Part shown: piece after piece, positions 7,207 through 14,599 of the stretch
Layout: every line of letters starts with the position of its first letter
Numbering within the stretch: position 1 is the stretch's first letter
DNA from: Desulfobacterales bacterium
GTDB lineage: Bacteria > Desulfobacterota > Desulfobulbia > Desulfobulbales > JAGXFP01
DNA: 64,000 nt
Direction: 5' to 3'
NCBI GenBank assembly: GCA_024637225.1
Contig: JAGXFP010000050.1
Coordinates: forward strand, 75,905 to 139,904
Program-made: the position numbers and the translations under genes
The notes under the pieces: generated by a model
Database searches by the model: none
What the model was told of the DNA's origin: nothing
The model's input: the letters and a program-made list of their open reading frames with translations, nothing else

Positions 7207-10011
7207 ATGAGTGCAATCTACCTACTCACCTTGAGCGATCATCGCTTTGCCGTCCGAAAGGAAGAGGTGGCAACGGCAAGGGAGGTCGAAACAGTCCATC
7301 GGCTGCCGTTCAGCCCGGAACACATCGTCGGCCTGGCGATGATCGACAAGCGCAGAATCGCCCTGGCCGATCTCGCGGCCATGATCGGCCTGCCCTCCTT
7401 CGCCGGCAAATATCCGGCCCAGGTTATCATTGGCACAGATCAGGGGGCAGAGACCGGTTTTATCTTCGCCGGAGAGCTTACCGAAATCGAGATCGAGGAA
7501 GAATCCTTTCAGAGGATGCCGCGATACCTGGCAACCGCCGAGATCTCATCCTGCCTCGACTATCAGGGCCGCGCCGTACAGATAATCGACTTAAACGCCC
7601 TCTACCGGCTCATCGCCTCAGGAAAGCTGGAACCATCCCTGCCCACTTTTCCGTTGCCGGACCCAAGGCCGCCGGCCCCGGAACCGAAAAGGATCAAATT
7701 ATGCAAAGTCGGCGGAGAGGTTTTTGGATTGCCCGCTGAGATTGCCGATCACGTTTTCGATAAGCCGTTGTCCATTACAGCTCTTCCCGCCACCCCGCCT
7801 TTTATCAAGGGGGTGGCTTTTGTTGATAATTTCTTAAGCCCGGTCATCGATCTGGCCGGAAAAATCGATTTGCCTGCGCGAATCGATCAGGCCGAAAGGT
7901 TGTTGAACATCGACCTCGGGGAAGATCGTTTTTCCCTTCTGGTCGATGATTATCTGGGTGAAATCGACGATCATCAGTATATCGTCCATCACCTCCCCCC
8001 CCTGGCACAATCAGGGCTGATCAAATCGATCGTCGTTTACGACGGGGAGCTGATCCCCCTGCTTGAGCCCCCCGCCATTCTCGACCCGGATCCATCCGCG
8101 CAAAAAAAGAGCCCCGAACACAGCTATCAACTGGATTCAAAATTCGCCCGGCACTTTAACCATCAGGATATTGAAGTCGTGGAATTTATCCTTCTCGGGG
8201 AACGACACGCCCTCCCCAGGGAAGAGGTCGAAGATATTTTACCGGTCAGCTCTTTTCGAAAACTCCCCAATCTCCAATCCCTGGTGATCGGGATAATCAT
8301 GCATCAGGACAGAATCGTACCCGTCCTCGATCCGGCCCTGGTTTTTGGCCGCTTCTCCCCGGTCACCTATGACTGGCAGATGATCCTGATCAAAAACGGT
8401 GATTTCCTGGCCTTCATCGTCAGCGAAACGACCTTCGCGGACCGGAAACTGCCGCTGTCTATCCATAAGAAAGTGCCGCTCAGCCATAGCGACAGTCTGG
8501 TCTACGGGTGTTACCCCGATGCCAACCGGGTTCGCCTGATCATCAATGCAGCTGACCTTGCCACCCGTTTCAACAAAGACGGCGTCAGAGGCCTCCTCTC
8601 CTCCCATACCGCGGGACTGGCCGATACCTCGCCGGAAGCCCGGCCGATTGCCGGATTGAAAGAGAAGAACTTGCTGTTGGATTTGCCCGGGAAATTCCTG
8701 GAAAAAACGGAAGCCGGCGCGGAAGCTCCCGAAATTCCGGCTGAAACCCTGAAAAGCGATCAGCCTGACCGTGAGATAACTACCCCGCCAGGTTCCAGCC
8801 GGGAACCGGCAGCGATCACGGCAAAAACACCTGGGCCCCGGGAAGACAAAAACGCTGGAATAACAAGTCCGGTCGACCAATCCTCAAATGAAGAGATCAT
8901 GGTTTTGACCCGTACCGCCGAATGCCCCCTGCCCTTGAAGCCAAGAGTTTCCGGGCAATTGCCCGAAAGGCCGAAACCTGCCGACAAAACCGCCCCGCCA
9001 TCCTCCCGGAAAGCTGAAAGGGCGTTATCGGCGATTGCATCCGGATCACTTTCCGGGATGAGCATTAGTGGGGCAAGTCCCGCACGGGAAGCCGCCGCCC
9101 CCCCCGAAGCTGCCGGGAATCCCCCCTCCATCTCTCCCGATGCGACAGCGGAAGAGATTCTTCAGCCGCACCCCTCGATGGAGCAAGGCAGGGACAGCTC
9201 AGAAAACGCCGGCGAGCTGCTGGCCGGCATGCGCCGAATTATGGCCCGGCAAAAGCAAAAGGAAGCGGCAAACCGATTTATCGAGAAAAAAGCTCAACCG
9301 AAAGCCGAAGAGCCGCCGCAATCTATAGCCGCGGACTTCACCCCAGATCCGAAGACCGAAAAGCGAGGGGAGCGCGACGAGGTACGGGAGTTTGAAAAAG
9401 ACCTGCTGCGCGGGGAGGCTGAAATCCCATGGGAAAAAGTGCCGGTGATACCGATCTCATCAGGGGACCGTGGAAACCGGCAGCTGGATGAGGCTGATTT
9501 GCCTCCAGACCTGCCGACCTTGGTTGAACGGCAAAACCGAAGCTCCCGGGCGCGGCCGATTGTGCTCCTCTCCCTTCTGCTTATGGCGATGATCAATCTT
9601 TTTATATTATGGCCTTCCTCCGGCCATAAACCGAAGAACCGGCTTTCGGTAACGAATGAGCGCTCCCCATCCGCAAATCAGGTCGTTGCCAATATTTCAT
9701 CATCGGCCGCCGCGGAACCTGCCGTCACCGAGACCGACGGACCGCTTGCCCCATCCCCCGGCAGTCCGGAACCCGTCACCAGGGCGATAAAAAGGGAGCG
9801 GCCGCCCCTCACCATAACAGTTCCCGAAAATATCCCCTTGACGACAAGGGTTTACACGGTAAAAGAGGGCGACACCCTTTGGGCGATCTCCAAGCGTTTC
9901 ACCGGTACCCCATACAACTATCCAGCCGTAGCCAACGAAAACGATATCGCCAATCCAGACCTTATTTACCCGGAACAGGCTATCTTATTGAAAAGGGAGC
10001 ATAAACCGTAA
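7207..10011 (+). CDS. Triple CheW-domain, single-span membrane protein with C-terminal LysM
   Basis: 934 residues with an architecture I do not know as a described protein. Three divergent CheW-like modules run from about 3-140, 158-300 and 321-455; each has the FAVRKEEV / FGLPAEIADHVF / HALPREEVEDIL type strand, then a G-x-x-x-x-x-D-x-x-x-x-P-V-L/IDL strand. Then comes a disordered linker of over 300 residues rich in Pro, Glu, Ala and Lys. One hydrophobic span follows (about 784-804, IVLLSLLLMAMINLFILW). A periplasmic stretch then leads to a LysM domain (about 881-930) opening VYTVKEGDTLWAISKRF. Positive charge before the span (RSSRARP) predicts N-in/C-out, so CheW modules face the cytoplasm and LysM faces peptidoglycan. 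The role as a tether between a kinase array and the wall is inference. Confidence 0.9.
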   Translation: MSAIYLLTLSDHRFAVRKEEVATAREVETVHRLPFSPEHIVGLAMIDKRRIALADLAAMIGLPSFAGKYPAQVIIGTDQGAETGFIFAGELTEIEIEEESFQRMPRYLATAEISSCLDYQGRAVQIIDLNALYRLIASGKLEPSLPTFPLPDPRPPAPEPKRIKLCKVGGEVFGLPAEIADHVFDKPLSITALPATPPFIKGVAFVDNFLSPVIDLAGKIDLPARIDQAERLLNIDLGEDRFSLLVDDYLGEIDDHQYIVHHLPPLAQSGLIKSIVVYDGELIPLLEPPAILDPDPSAQKKSPEHSYQLDSKFARHFNHQDIEVVEFILLGERHALPREEVEDILPVSSFRKLPNLQSLVIGIIMHQDRIVPVLDPALVFGRFSPVTYDWQMILIKNGDFLAFIVSETTFADRKLPLSIHKKVPLSHSDSLVYGCYPDANRVRLIINAADLATRFNKDGVRGLLSSHTAGLADTSPEARPIAGLKEKNLLLDLPGKFLEKTEAGAEAPEIPAETLKSDQPDREITTPPGSSREPAAITAKTPGPREDKNAGITSPVDQSSNEEIMVLTRTAECPLPLKPRVSGQLPERPKPADKTAPPSSRKAERALSAIASGSLSGMSISGASPAREAAAPPEAAGNPPSISPDATAEEILQPHPSMEQGRDSSENAGELLAGMRRIMARQKQKEAANRFIEKKAQPKAEEPPQSIAADFTPDPKTEKRGERDEVREFEKDLLRGEAEIPWEKVPVIPISSGDRGNRQLDEADLPPDLPTLVERQNRSSRARPIVLLSLLLMAMINLFILWPSSGHKPKNRLSVTNERSPSANQVVANISSSAAAEPAVTETDGPLAPSPGSPEPVTRAIKRERPPLTITVPENIPLTTRVYTVKEGDTLWAISKRFTGTPYNYPAVANENDIANPDLIYPEQAILLKREHKP

Positions 10012-10020
10012 TTCGCTTTT

Positions 10021-10058
10021 AATCAAACCAACGCCGCCAGACTCTGTTTTGGTTTGAT
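10021..10058 (+). terminator. Stem-loop after the CheW/LysM gene, likely terminator
   Basis: An 11-bp perfect inverted repeat, AATCAAACCAA ... TTGGTTTGATT, begins nine bases after the stop codon at 10011. The downstream run is short in T (TTTC), so termination may be weak. It marks the end of the chemosensory block. Confidence 0.5.
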
Positions 10059-10148
10059 TTCAAGGTAAAAAATTGATATAACCAAGGCCAACGAAAGACA
10101 CTCTTGGCTAATTCATGATCATTCGGATAACTTTGTGAGGTGGGGAAG

Positions 10149-10346
10149 ATGGCGGAAAAGAGAAATTGTTGGGAAATCCTGAACTGCGGCAACGAAAAGG
10201 ACTGCCCGGCCTATCCGGATAACGGGAAAATGTGCTTTAGTATTGCCAAAACCCTGTGCGGAGGCGAGGTCCAGGGCACCTATGAGCAGAAAATCCAGAA
10301 CTGCCGGGTGTGCGAGGTTTACGAAAAGATGATGGTCGGAGTATAA
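10149..10346 (+). CDS. Two-CW domain small cysteine-rich protein
   Basis: 65 residues from the ATG at 10149, preferred over the GTG nine bases upstream because GAGGTGGGG then sits at Shine-Dalgarno distance. Eight or nine cysteines lie in the pattern CWEILNCG ... DCPAYP ... MCF ... LCGG ... NCRVCEVY, which is the two-CW family found as stand-alone proteins or attached to signalling proteins in anaerobic deltaproteobacteria. It may bind iron-sulfur or zinc and act as a redox or metal-responsive element; function is not established. The same domain recurs fused to a helix-turn-helix at 41795. It follows the CheW/LysM gene by 137 bp with a stem-loop between, so probably has its own promoter. Confidence 0.8.
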   Translation: MAEKRNCWEILNCGNEKDCPAYPDNGKMCFSIAKTLCGGEVQGTYEQKIQNCRVCEVYEKMMVGV

Positions 10347-10362
10347 GGCACTCTTCTTATGT

Positions 10363-10434
10363 CCACAGGGCATAAGTTTCGTTTGCACCCTAAAAGGGCA
10401 TAAAAGCAGACGAGCTGCTCAACTCAGCTTTAAA
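10363..10434 (+). repeat. CCACAGGGCATAAG dispersed repeat, copy 1
   Basis: A 72-bp repeat starting CCACAGGGCATAAGTTTCG and ending GAGCTGCTCAACTCAGCTTTA. It contains an internal palindrome-like CCCTAAAAGGGCATAAAAG insert that the copies at 11107 and 31444 lack. It is in inverse orientation to the copy at 11107, so the SH3b gene lies between inverted copies. Confidence 0.8.
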
Positions 10435-10625
10435 CCAGATATTTTCATATCCCCCCAAGGGCAACCGTTGCCGGAGGGGGGAAAGCGGCGGTATCGTCAG
10501 AAGATCAGGTTTTTTTCAATGGCTTGAAAATCGTCCGGGGTAATATCCCGGAACTTTCAACCCTGACCCGATGTTCCTTGCCATCGGGTTCTCCTTACTC
10601 CTGATCCTACTTCAGGGGGCATTTC
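10435..10625. other. Intergenic region with two stem-loops
   Basis: No gene seen. It holds two good hairpins: 10451-10481 (CCCCCC arm pairing GGGGGG, inner GGCAAC pairing GTTGCC) and 10566-10589 (ACCCGATG pairing CATCGGGT, followed by TCTCCTT). Either could stop transcripts arriving from the minus-strand SH3b gene, but neither has a strong T run on that strand. Confidence 0.5.
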
Positions 10626-11066
10626 TCACCAGCCCCACAACAGGTCCCTTTTCACCCAGCCGGTCAGGCCGTTCTCATGCTTTACCTGCACCCATCCATT
10701 AGAGGCTTTAATCGTCTTGAACACCACGCCGTAATTGGCTTTACCGACCAGGGGAAAGCGGCGCCCGGGACCACTGCGGACGTTAACCCTTCTTTTTTTC
10801 ACAATGAGATGAGGTTTTTTGGTGACCAGCTTTCCATAGATCCAGCCGCTGTCCCCTTCGAAATCCTCGACCTTGACCCAACCTCCCTTCCGATCCAGAA
10901 CCTTTAACGGAAACCCCCGGCCCAACTCCCAGAGTACTGAATAATTACTGCCCGGTCCCGACCGCATATTAACATTTTCGCCGTCCACGCTGACCAAGGA
11001 GATCGCTTCGGCTGTAGCAAAAATCGATAGGAAAAAAAACAACGTAAATACAACCTTTCTGAGCAT
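10626..11066 (-). CDS. Exported protein with two SH3b domains
   Basis: 146 residues. A signal peptide (VVFTLFFFLSIFATAEA, cleavage near 21) leads into two bacterial SH3 (SH3b) repeats: the first opens VNMRSGPGSNYSVL (about 32-80), the second VNVRSGPGRRFPLV (about 94-140). Both share the family's G-W-V/I pattern (GGWVKVED, SGWIYGKLV, NGWVQVKH, TGWVKRDLLW). SH3b domains bind peptidoglycan or other periplasmic ligands, and the family includes small proteins of unknown role. GGAGACAGGT supports the start. It is isolated and bracketed by inverted copies of a dispersed repeat (10363 and 11107), which hints at cassette-like acquisition. Confidence 0.9.
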   Translation of the reverse strand: MLRKVVFTLFFFLSIFATAEAISLVSVDGENVNMRSGPGSNYSVLWELGRGFPLKVLDRKGGWVKVEDFEGDSGWIYGKLVTKKPHLIVKKRRVNVRSGPGRRFPLVGKANYGVVFKTIKASNGWVQVKHENGLTGWVKRDLLWGW

Positions 11067-11106
11067 ACCTGTCTCCCGCCTGATGCACTGTTGGTATCTT
11101 AAATAA

Positions 11107-11157
11107 TAAAGCTGAGTTGAGCAGCTCGTCTGCTCGAACGAAACTTATGCCCTGTGG
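11107..11157 (-). repeat. CCACAGGGCATAAG dispersed repeat, copy 2 (short form)
   Basis: Reverse-complement copy of the 10363 element without the internal CCCTAAAAGGG insert. It ends about 40 bp upstream of the SH3b start, so it probably overlaps that gene's promoter region. Confidence 0.8.
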
Positions 11158-11165
11158 GTATAGAA

Positions 11166-12059
11166 CTACTCTACCGTCACCGGCCTTATCCGGGATTCCC
11201 TGCTGGTCACCGGCATCCCCCCGACCTCCAGGTAAATCGCGTCAAAGGGACAGGCTTTGGTCATACATTTCATGCAGGAAATACAGTCCTGATCTTCCGG
11301 GGATTCATCAAACTTCACCCCCATCGGACATACCCCATGGCAAGCCCCGCACGAGGTGCAATTATCACGATTCAATCTCAGCTTGACCAGCTTATGGCGC
11401 TTGAACAGCGCGTAAAAGGCGCCGAGGGGGCAGACCGTCCGGCAGAAAGGCCGGCTAGCCACCACGCTCCACCCCAGGAAAAATACCATAAGGACAACCT
11501 TGTTGACAAACAGATAGCCAAGATTCGCCTGGAGGCCCGGCTGCAGAAAGATCATCGGCAGGCCGGCCTCCAGGGTCCCGGCCGGACAGATATACTTGCA
11601 AAACCAGGTACTGCCGGCCCCGAATTCGTCTATGGCAAAGGCTGGTAACAGTATAACAAAAACGAGCAAGAAAACAAATTTACCGTAGCGCAAGGGGCGC
11701 GGCACCCCGAACTTCGGGGAAGGGATTTTGTGCAGCAGCTCCTGGATAAATCCGAATGGACAGGCCCAGCCGCAGATCATTCGGCCGAAAAGGCCGCCCA
11801 GGATGCCGGCAGAGCCGATCACGTAAAGCCCCAAAAAATACTGCCCCCCCTCCAGGGACAAACGAATGTTGGCCAGCAGCTGCTGGATGGAACCGATAAT
11901 ACAGTAAGTTGTGGCGGCGGGACACGAATAGCAGTTAAGGCCGGGAGCGCAGATTACCTTCAGGGGACCCTGATAGATATTCCGGGTAAAAGGAAAAGCC
12001 CAGTAGCCGTTGGTCAGAAAACCGAAGACAACCTGAACCCATTTTCGAACAAATTCCAT
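11166..12059 (-). CDS. NapH/MauN-like membrane ferredoxin (4Fe-4S)
   Basis: 297 residues with about four to five membrane spans. Cysteine motifs sit in the membrane part (CGWACPFGF, CKYICPAG, CRTVCPLGAF), and two C-terminal 4Fe-4S clusters are CTSCGACHGVCP and CISCMKCMTKACP. These features define the NapH/MauN/NosR-C family, which passes electrons across or along the membrane to periplasmic or unknown acceptors. The ATG at 12059 is two bases after the stop of the CXXC peptide gene, and the MTH1187-family gene lies before that, giving a three-gene minus-strand operon. No nap, mau or nos genes are in reach, so the electron acceptor is unknown. Confidence 0.9.
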   Translation of the reverse strand: MEFVRKWVQVVFGFLTNGYWAFPFTRNIYQGPLKVICAPGLNCYSCPAATTYCIIGSIQQLLANIRLSLEGGQYFLGLYVIGSAGILGGLFGRMICGWACPFGFIQELLHKIPSPKFGVPRPLRYGKFVFLLVFVILLPAFAIDEFGAGSTWFCKYICPAGTLEAGLPMIFLQPGLQANLGYLFVNKVVLMVFFLGWSVVASRPFCRTVCPLGAFYALFKRHKLVKLRLNRDNCTSCGACHGVCPMGVKFDESPEDQDCISCMKCMTKACPFDAIYLEVGGMPVTSRESRIRPVTVE

Positions 12060-12061
12060 AA

Positions 12062-12223
12062 CTAACCGATACCTATGCAGCTAAGACAGATACGAACAGC
12101 CTGTTCGAGGACCCGGACCGGCTCGCCCGAAGAGATTCCGACAAACCAGATGACCAGAAACAAGGAAATAACGATGAACGGCCCCTTCCTTACCCGATTA
12201 CGATTCTTTCTTTTCTTCACCAT
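12062..12223 (-). CDS. CD1871A-family CXXC motif-containing peptide
   Basis: 53 residues. Read directly on the minus strand: a basic N-terminus (MVKKRKNRNRVRKG), one hydrophobic span (FIVISLFLVIWFVGI), then GEPVRVLEQAVRICLSCIGIG at the end. The closing VLEQA...ICLSCIGIG with its CxxC is the hallmark of the CD1871A family, small membrane peptides that sit beside NapH-like ferredoxins in anaerobes. The ATG overlaps the stop of the MTH1187 gene by one base (TGATG), and the ferredoxin ATG follows two bases after its stop, so the three are tightly coupled. Function is unknown; a redox partner of the ferredoxin is a reasonable guess. Confidence 0.88.
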   Translation of the reverse strand: MVKKRKNRNRVRKGPFIVISLFLVIWFVGISSGEPVRVLEQAVRICLSCIGIG

Positions 12224-12561
12224 CAGCTGTCTTCGGAACCGGCGAGGGATGAATTTTCTTCCGGATTCAGCCTGCTGTTTACGGAAGCAATCTTGTCGCC
12301 GATCCCCACTTTCCTGTCACGCCGGTCATCGATCGATATTTGGGTAACAACTCTTTGCGCCCCTTCCAGAAAAGGAGTTTCATGCATGCGGGCGGCGATC
12401 TTCAGGAGATCTTCAGTTTCACCCTCGATCAAGGTGCCCATATCGGTCAATTTGCAAACGACCCCTGCCCGAGCAACGGTCTTCATGATCCCGGCCACGA
12501 ATTCTCCCATGCTGGTCGAACCGGTGCCAAGCGGGATGATATTTATCTGCATCAAAGCCAT
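12223..12561 (-). CDS. MTH1187-family thiamine-binding protein
   Basis: 112 residues. The pattern INIIPLGTGSTSMGEFVAGIM near the N-terminus and LTDMGTLIEGETEDLLKI in the middle identify the MTH1187/YkoF-like ferredoxin-fold family. Some members bind thiamine or pyrimidine precursors; others have no proven ligand. GGAGGAGG is an excellent Shine-Dalgarno. The C-terminal 15 residues are Ser/Glu rich and variable. It is the first gene of the operon with the CXXC peptide and NapH-like ferredoxin, which does not suggest a thiamine pathway and leaves the ligand open. Confidence 0.88.
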   Translation of the reverse strand: MALMQINIIPLGTGSTSMGEFVAGIMKTVARAGVVCKLTDMGTLIEGETEDLLKIAARMHETPFLEGAQRVVTQISIDDRRDRKVGIGDKIASVNSRLNPEENSSLAGSEDS

Positions 12562-12579
12562 TAACCACCTCCTCCCGTC

Positions 12580-13125
12580 TCAGTAGTCGTCTTCATCCTC
12601 TCGGAGTCTGATGTATTCGGTAATGTTACCGACCGAATCGTCATCAAAATCATCATCAATCTCGACTATGTCCAGGTAATTTTCGGGCAACGAGGCTGAT
12701 TTGCCGCCGGTATCGAGATCGAGATAGAGGTTTTCGTCCCCGGTGTCATCAAGCTCGAGCATCAAATCCTCCTGACCTCCGCCCGCGTGTTTATAGCTGA
12801 AATAAACGATATTCCGCAGATGATAGAAACTGTCTTCATCCACCTCGAAAAACTCCAGGGCGACCCCTTCCTCCTGGAATCTGACAATTTCCCCGCTTAT
12901 TTTCAACAACAAATTACTGGTATTGCCGTCCAGCCGCAGCTCGATCCGGCACTTATCGCCACAACCTACGCCCGTCACGCCATTTACAAAAACGCCGCTG
13001 ATACTGATGTCGCAGGTTTCACAATCGTCAAAGGCGCGTCCGTCAGGAAATATTACCTTAGCCGTGGTCCGGAAAACAACCCTGGTATCCCGCCGTCTGT
13101 CATTATATTGCTCTGGCATATGCAA
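12580..13125 (-). CDS. PilZ-domain protein with acidic C-terminal tail
   Basis: 181 residues (or 179 if the second ATG at 13119 is used; neither has a clear Shine-Dalgarno). The N-terminal 105 residues are a PilZ domain with the c-di-GMP-binding elements RRRDTR (about 10-15) and DISISGVFV (D-x-S-x-x-G). The last 60-70 residues are strongly acidic (VEIDDDFDDDSV, LREDEDDY) and probably disordered. PilZ proteins couple c-di-GMP to motility, pili or polysaccharide export. It lies 18 bp upstream of the MTH1187 gene on the same strand, but the link is unclear; a prepilin peptidase lies on the other side of the repeat-filled gap. Confidence 0.88.
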   Translation of the reverse strand: MHMPEQYNDRRRDTRVVFRTTAKVIFPDGRAFDDCETCDISISGVFVNGVTGVGCGDKCRIELRLDGNTSNLLLKISGEIVRFQEEGVALEFFEVDEDSFYHLRNIVYFSYKHAGGGQEDLMLELDDTGDENLYLDLDTGGKSASLPENYLDIVEIDDDFDDDSVGNITEYIRLREDEDDY

Positions 13126-13154
13126 TCAATAACGCAAGTGTGATTATTCTGTTT

Positions 13155-13283
13155 ACCCTGATTTGTTATCGGGCGCCCCGCAGGGCGGCGGGTACATTCC
13201 AGCCACCATGGATCGCTGTCTATATCTGACGTAAAAACAATCATATATCATAAATAGATACACTAAGCCGTCACGGATTCAGG
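13155..13283 (+). mobile_element. MITE family A, truncated copy
   Basis: The 3' half of the element seen complete at 49467. It shares the CGCCCCGCAGGGCGGCGGGT block, the TCTATAT-TGACGTAAAAACAA block and the right terminus TCACGGATTCAGG. The left terminus is missing, and the copy begins next to the PilZ start. Confidence 0.75.
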
Positions 13284-13468
13284 TTTACGTCCGATCATCC
13301 GTCAATCAATCAGCACTATAATATATTTTGCCAATGAGCAAAGCCATTTCATTCCGGCAACCGGCGCCAACAATAATCGCCTGATGCTATATGCCTGATT
13401 AATTTTAACAAAGGCCGAAATTTAGCATTCCCCTGACCGGCAAAACCATTTAAGATAACGTTCGTATA

Positions 13469-13540
13469 CCCGCAGGGCCTAAGTTTCGCTTGCACCCTAA
13501 AGGGCATAAAAGCATACGAACGGCTCATCTACAGCTTTGA
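13469..13540 (+). repeat. CCACAGGGCATAAG dispersed repeat, copy 3 (diverged)
   Basis: Reads CGCAGGGCCTAAGTTTCGC, then a CACCCTAAAGGGCATAAAAG insert, and ends near ACAGCTTTGA. It abuts the GCGACGCC element that begins at about 13532. Confidence 0.7.
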
Positions 13541-13750
13541 TGTTGTCGCAAAAAGTCACGGGATGGCTAAGCAAAAACGTCGATACACAAGGAGTGGGGT
13601 GTTTTTGCTGCTGAAGCCATACATGAGGTTTGGCAAAGGAGCAAAATTGCGCCCCGCAGGAAGTGCCCTTGGGTCCACCCCGCAGGGAAGTGCCCTTGGG
13701 ATAAGCCACGACGCAGCAGATCGGAGTTTTTGCGACGCCATCAGCTTTAT
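13532..13750. repeat. GCGACGCC-type inverted-terminus element
   Basis: About 219 bp bounded by inverted ends: AGCTTTGATGTTGTCGCAAAAAG at the left and TTTTTGCGACGCCATCAGCT at the right. Inside are two tandem copies of CCCCGCAGGAAGTGCCCTTGGG-like sequence, about 26 bp apart. Related material recurs at 31444-31740. No plausible gene is inside. It fills the gap before the prepilin peptidase. Confidence 0.7.
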
Positions 13751-13777
13751 TTAAATTAACCGGGAGTACGCAAAGCC

Positions 13778-14563
13778 ATGGATGAAATCTTTGCCGCAAC
13801 CATCTGCATCCTGCTGGGCGCCATCGTCGGCAGCTTTTTGAACGTGGTAATCTTCAGAGTCCCCGAAAAGGGGGCCTCGATCGTTTTCCCCTCCTCCCAT
13901 TGTCCCGGCTGCCGTACCAATCTCCATTGGTACGACAATATTCCGATCGTCAGTTTCATTCTGCTCCGGGGCAGATGCCGCTATTGCCGAATGACGATCT
14001 CCAGACAATATCCCATGGTCGAACTGGCCATGGCGGTAATCTCCTACGCCCTGTACGTCCGCTTCTCCCTGTCGATTCTATTCGGGATATATTTCGTCTT
14101 CTGCGCGGCCCTGCTGGCCATCATCGTGATCGACTTCCGTCACCAGATCATCCCCGATGCGATCAGCCTGCCCGGGATTCCGCTCGGCTTCGCGGTATCG
14201 TTCATCAATCCGGCCACTACCTGGCAAAGTTCCGCCCTCGGCATCCTGCTCGGGGGCGGGATCCTCTACGCCATTGCCGCCGCCTACTATCTTATTACCA
14301 AGCGGGAGGGCATGGGCGGCGGCGACATCAAGCTGCTGGCCATGATCGGCGCCTTTCTCGGCTGGCAATCCCTGCCCTTCGTGGTTTTCGGCAGTTCCCT
14401 GCTCGGTTCGGTAATCGGGATCGGGGCCATGCTCAAACAGGGCAAGGGTGGAAAAACCGTGATTCCCTACGGACCTTTTCTCTCTATCGCCGCCATGGTC
14501 TACCTATATTATGAGCCGGAAATAAGGGAACTGTTCATCATGTTCTTTCTGCCGCCTGCCTGA
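13778..14563 (+). CDS. pilD: Prepilin peptidase / N-methyltransferase (type IV pilus or T2SS)
   Basis: 261 residues, a polytopic A24 peptidase. The N-terminal GSFLNVVIFRVP is followed by a four-cysteine zinc site (CPGC at about 46-49, CRYC at about 68-71). The two catalytic aspartates are in IVIDFRHQIIPD and GGGDIKLLAMIGAFLG. The enzyme cleaves the leader of type IV pilins or pseudopilins and methylates the new N-terminus. GGGAG precedes the ATG. No other pilus or secretion genes are within reach, so the gene is an orphan serving distant clusters; gspO would be an equal name. Confidence 0.93.
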   Translation: MDEIFAATICILLGAIVGSFLNVVIFRVPEKGASIVFPSSHCPGCRTNLHWYDNIPIVSFILLRGRCRYCRMTISRQYPMVELAMAVISYALYVRFSLSILFGIYFVFCAALLAIIVIDFRHQIIPDAISLPGIPLGFAVSFINPATTWQSSALGILLGGGILYAIAAAYYLITKREGMGGGDIKLLAMIGAFLGWQSLPFVVFGSSLLGSVIGIGAMLKQGKGGKTVIPYGPFLSIAAMVYLYYEPEIRELFIMFFLPPA

Positions 14564-14599
14564 CCCGAACAATCTTGCATCGCAACATCACAACTTGAT

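Noticed and set aside
8239-8880. 213-codon antisense frame within the CheW/LysM gene
   Set aside because: Reading on the opposite strand of a clear gene, without motifs.
13532-13750. CRISPR-like tandem repeat (CCCGCAGGAAGTGCCC twice)
   Set aside because: Only two units, no regular spacers and no cas genes in the window.
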